Part shown: positions 5,772 to 6,728 of the stretch, in pieces
Layout of the letters: each line of letters opens with the position of its first letter
How positions within the stretch are numbered: the stretch's first letter is position 1
Assembly: GCA_027028665.1 (NCBI GenBank)
Contig: JALVIU010000404.1
Location: 1 to 6,728 of the forward strand
Source of the DNA: Candidatus Atribacteria bacterium
Lineage (GTDB): Bacteria; Atribacterota; JALVIU01
DNA: 6,728 bases
Direction: 5' to 3'
The notes under the pieces: generated by a model
Databases searched by the model: none
What the model saw: the letters and a program-made list of their open reading frames with translations, nothing else
What the model was told of the DNA's origin: nothing
Made by a program: the position numbers and the translations under genes

Positions 5772-6728
5772 TTATCCCAAAATCTTTTGCATCCAGGAAA
5801 TAAGCTCAGTAGATGAAAAGGGTTTATGTAAGAAATTCACACCCTCTTTAATCATACCCTCATGGGTTATGTGGTTTTGGGTATAGCCAGATATGAAAAG
5901 TATCTTTACACTGGGGTATATATCCTTTATTTTTCTGGAAAGCTCCTCTCCATTCATCTCAGGCATTATTACATCAGCAATCAGAAGGTCTGGCTTCACA
6001 TTTTTATCCTCAAGAATCTCTAATGCCTCTTTTCCATTCCTTGCCTCATAGATCCTGGCACCCAATTTCTTTAGAGTATTTACTATAAAAAATCTCACAT
6101 CATTATTATCCTCTGCCACAAGAATACACTTATCATTATATGATACATCATTATCTATTAATACCTCTTCATCTCTCATATTACCCTCTTTTTCTCTACT
6201 GGTGACAGGCCAGTATACTTTAAATGTAGTTCCTTCCAGGGGTTCACTATATACATAGATCATGCCATTGTTCTGTTTTATAATACCGTACACGGTAGAG
6301 AGACCAAGCCCTGTACCCCTACCCTGTTCCTTTGTAGTAAAGAAAGGTTCAAATACTTTATCTATAGTTTTTTGATCCATACCTATACCATTATCTGAGA
6401 CAGAAATCAAAATAAACTCACCTATATAACTTCCAGGATGTGCTTTTACATACTTACTATCCAGATGTCTTTTAGCACTCTCTATGGTAATTATTTTTTT
6501 ATATGAAGTTTTTAAGACTTTCTCCTTCTCCATTAAGGCATCTCTTGCATTTAACACCAGATTCATAATTACCTGTTCAATTTGTATGGGATCTGCATAT
6601 ATAAAGGGCAAATCTTCTCCAAGAGCTACTTGTAGTTCTATATTTTCTGGGATCAGGCGCAGGAGCATCTTTTCAAGCCCTTTAATCTGAATATTTATAT
6701 CCAATACCTTTGGTTCATAAAGCTGACG
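5772..6728 (-). CDS. Hybrid sensor histidine kinase, C-terminal part (ATPase domain plus receiver); N-terminus outside window
   Basis: The frame stays open to the window edge (RQLYEPKVL precedes the first candidate start), so the sensor region and the phosphorylated His lie outside. Numbering from the first visible residue, 318 residues show a HATPase domain: N-box MNLVLNARDAL (55-65), G1 DNGIG (112-116), F-box FEPFFTTK (126-133) and G2 GRGTGLGLS (136-144). A linker of about 25 residues leads to a receiver domain from about 200, with Glu206/Asp207, phospho-acceptor Asp252 in ADVIMP, Ser280 in ISGYT and Lys302 in HKPF. All key catalytic residues are present. The type autophosphorylates on His in response to an unknown signal, then passes phosphate to its own receiver. 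There is no DNA-binding output in this part and no response regulator beside it, so the partner is unknown. The protein ends cleanly 73 bp before the next gene. Confidence 0.93.
   Translation of the reverse strand, partial: RQLYEPKVLDINIQIKGLEKMLLRLIPENIELQVALGEDLPFIYADPIQIEQVIMNLVLNARDALMEKEKVLKTSYKKIITIESAKRHLDSKYVKAHPGSYIGEFILISVSDNGIGMDQKTIDKVFEPFFTTKEQGRGTGLGLSTVYGIIKQNNGMIYVYSEPLEGTTFKVYWPVTSREKEGNMRDEEVLIDNDVSYNDKCILVAEDNNDVRFFIVNTLKKLGARIYEARNGKEALEILEDKNVKPDLLIADVIMPEMNGEELSRKIKDIYPSVKILFISGYTQNHITHEGMIKEGVNFLHKPFSSTELISWMQKILG

Noticed and set aside
5583-5816. 77-residue plus-strand frame across the small gene and gap
   Set aside because: It is antisense to the small protein's start, its promoter and the kinase end, all of which have good signals on the minus strand; this frame has no ribosome site or motif.
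6702-6704. TTG as the start of the histidine kinase
   Set aside because: The frame continues to the edge with residues typical of the region just before the ATPase domain, so the codon is an internal Leu.
1-6728. CRISPR arrays, tRNA or rRNA genes, insertion sequences, phage or defence genes
   Set aside because: No spaced direct repeats, cloverleaf-like segments, transposase or integrase motifs, or terminal inverted repeats were seen; the content is metabolic, transport and signalling genes.

Overview
The window reads as AT-rich chromosomal DNA from a bacterium. Good Shine-Dalgarno sites, near-consensus sigma-70-type promoters, tight operon packing and frequent ATA (Ile) and AGA/AGG (Arg) codons are all visible. 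The solute-binding protein has a Sec signal peptide without a lipobox, and a peptidoglycan-recycling-type kinase is present; both fit an organism with an outer membrane and periplasm. An anaerobic, possibly thermophilic, lineage is an inference from codon use, the old-yellow-enzyme-like flavoprotein and the histidine kinase style. The species cannot be named from this window.

Layout. (1) Positions 1-641 (+) hold the C-terminal part of an FAD/NAD(H) oxidoreductase, most like the back half of an NADH:flavin oxidoreductase / 2,4-dienoyl-CoA reductase. It is closed by a strong hairpin terminator at 640-664. (2) A 226-bp gap carries an almost ideal promoter (732-759) and a possible operator. (3) Positions 868-5326 (+) form a four-gene operon: a family-5 solute-binding protein, two DppB/DppC-type permeases, and an AnmK-like anhydrosugar kinase. 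Genes two to four overlap (8 bp and 4 bp). The binding-protein/permease junction holds a G6/C6 hairpin, with an 8-codon mini-ORF threaded through it. No ATPase gene is present. (4) On the minus strand, converging on the operon with a 6-bp gap, are a small protein of unknown function (5333-5698) with its own promoter and, upstream of it, the C-terminal part of a hybrid histidine kinase with a receiver domain (5772-6728, running off the window).

How it may work together. The operon suggests import of a small molecule through an Opp/Dpp-type channel followed by phosphorylation in the cytoplasm. The obvious candidate is an anhydromuropeptide or 1,6-anhydro-N-acetylmuramic acid released by cell-wall turnover. 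The kinase departs from the AnmK consensus at several normally conserved N-terminal positions, so another anhydrosugar or glycoconjugate remains possible. The ATPase must be encoded elsewhere or shared with another Opp/Dpp system. The minus-strand genes have no visible functional tie to the operon.
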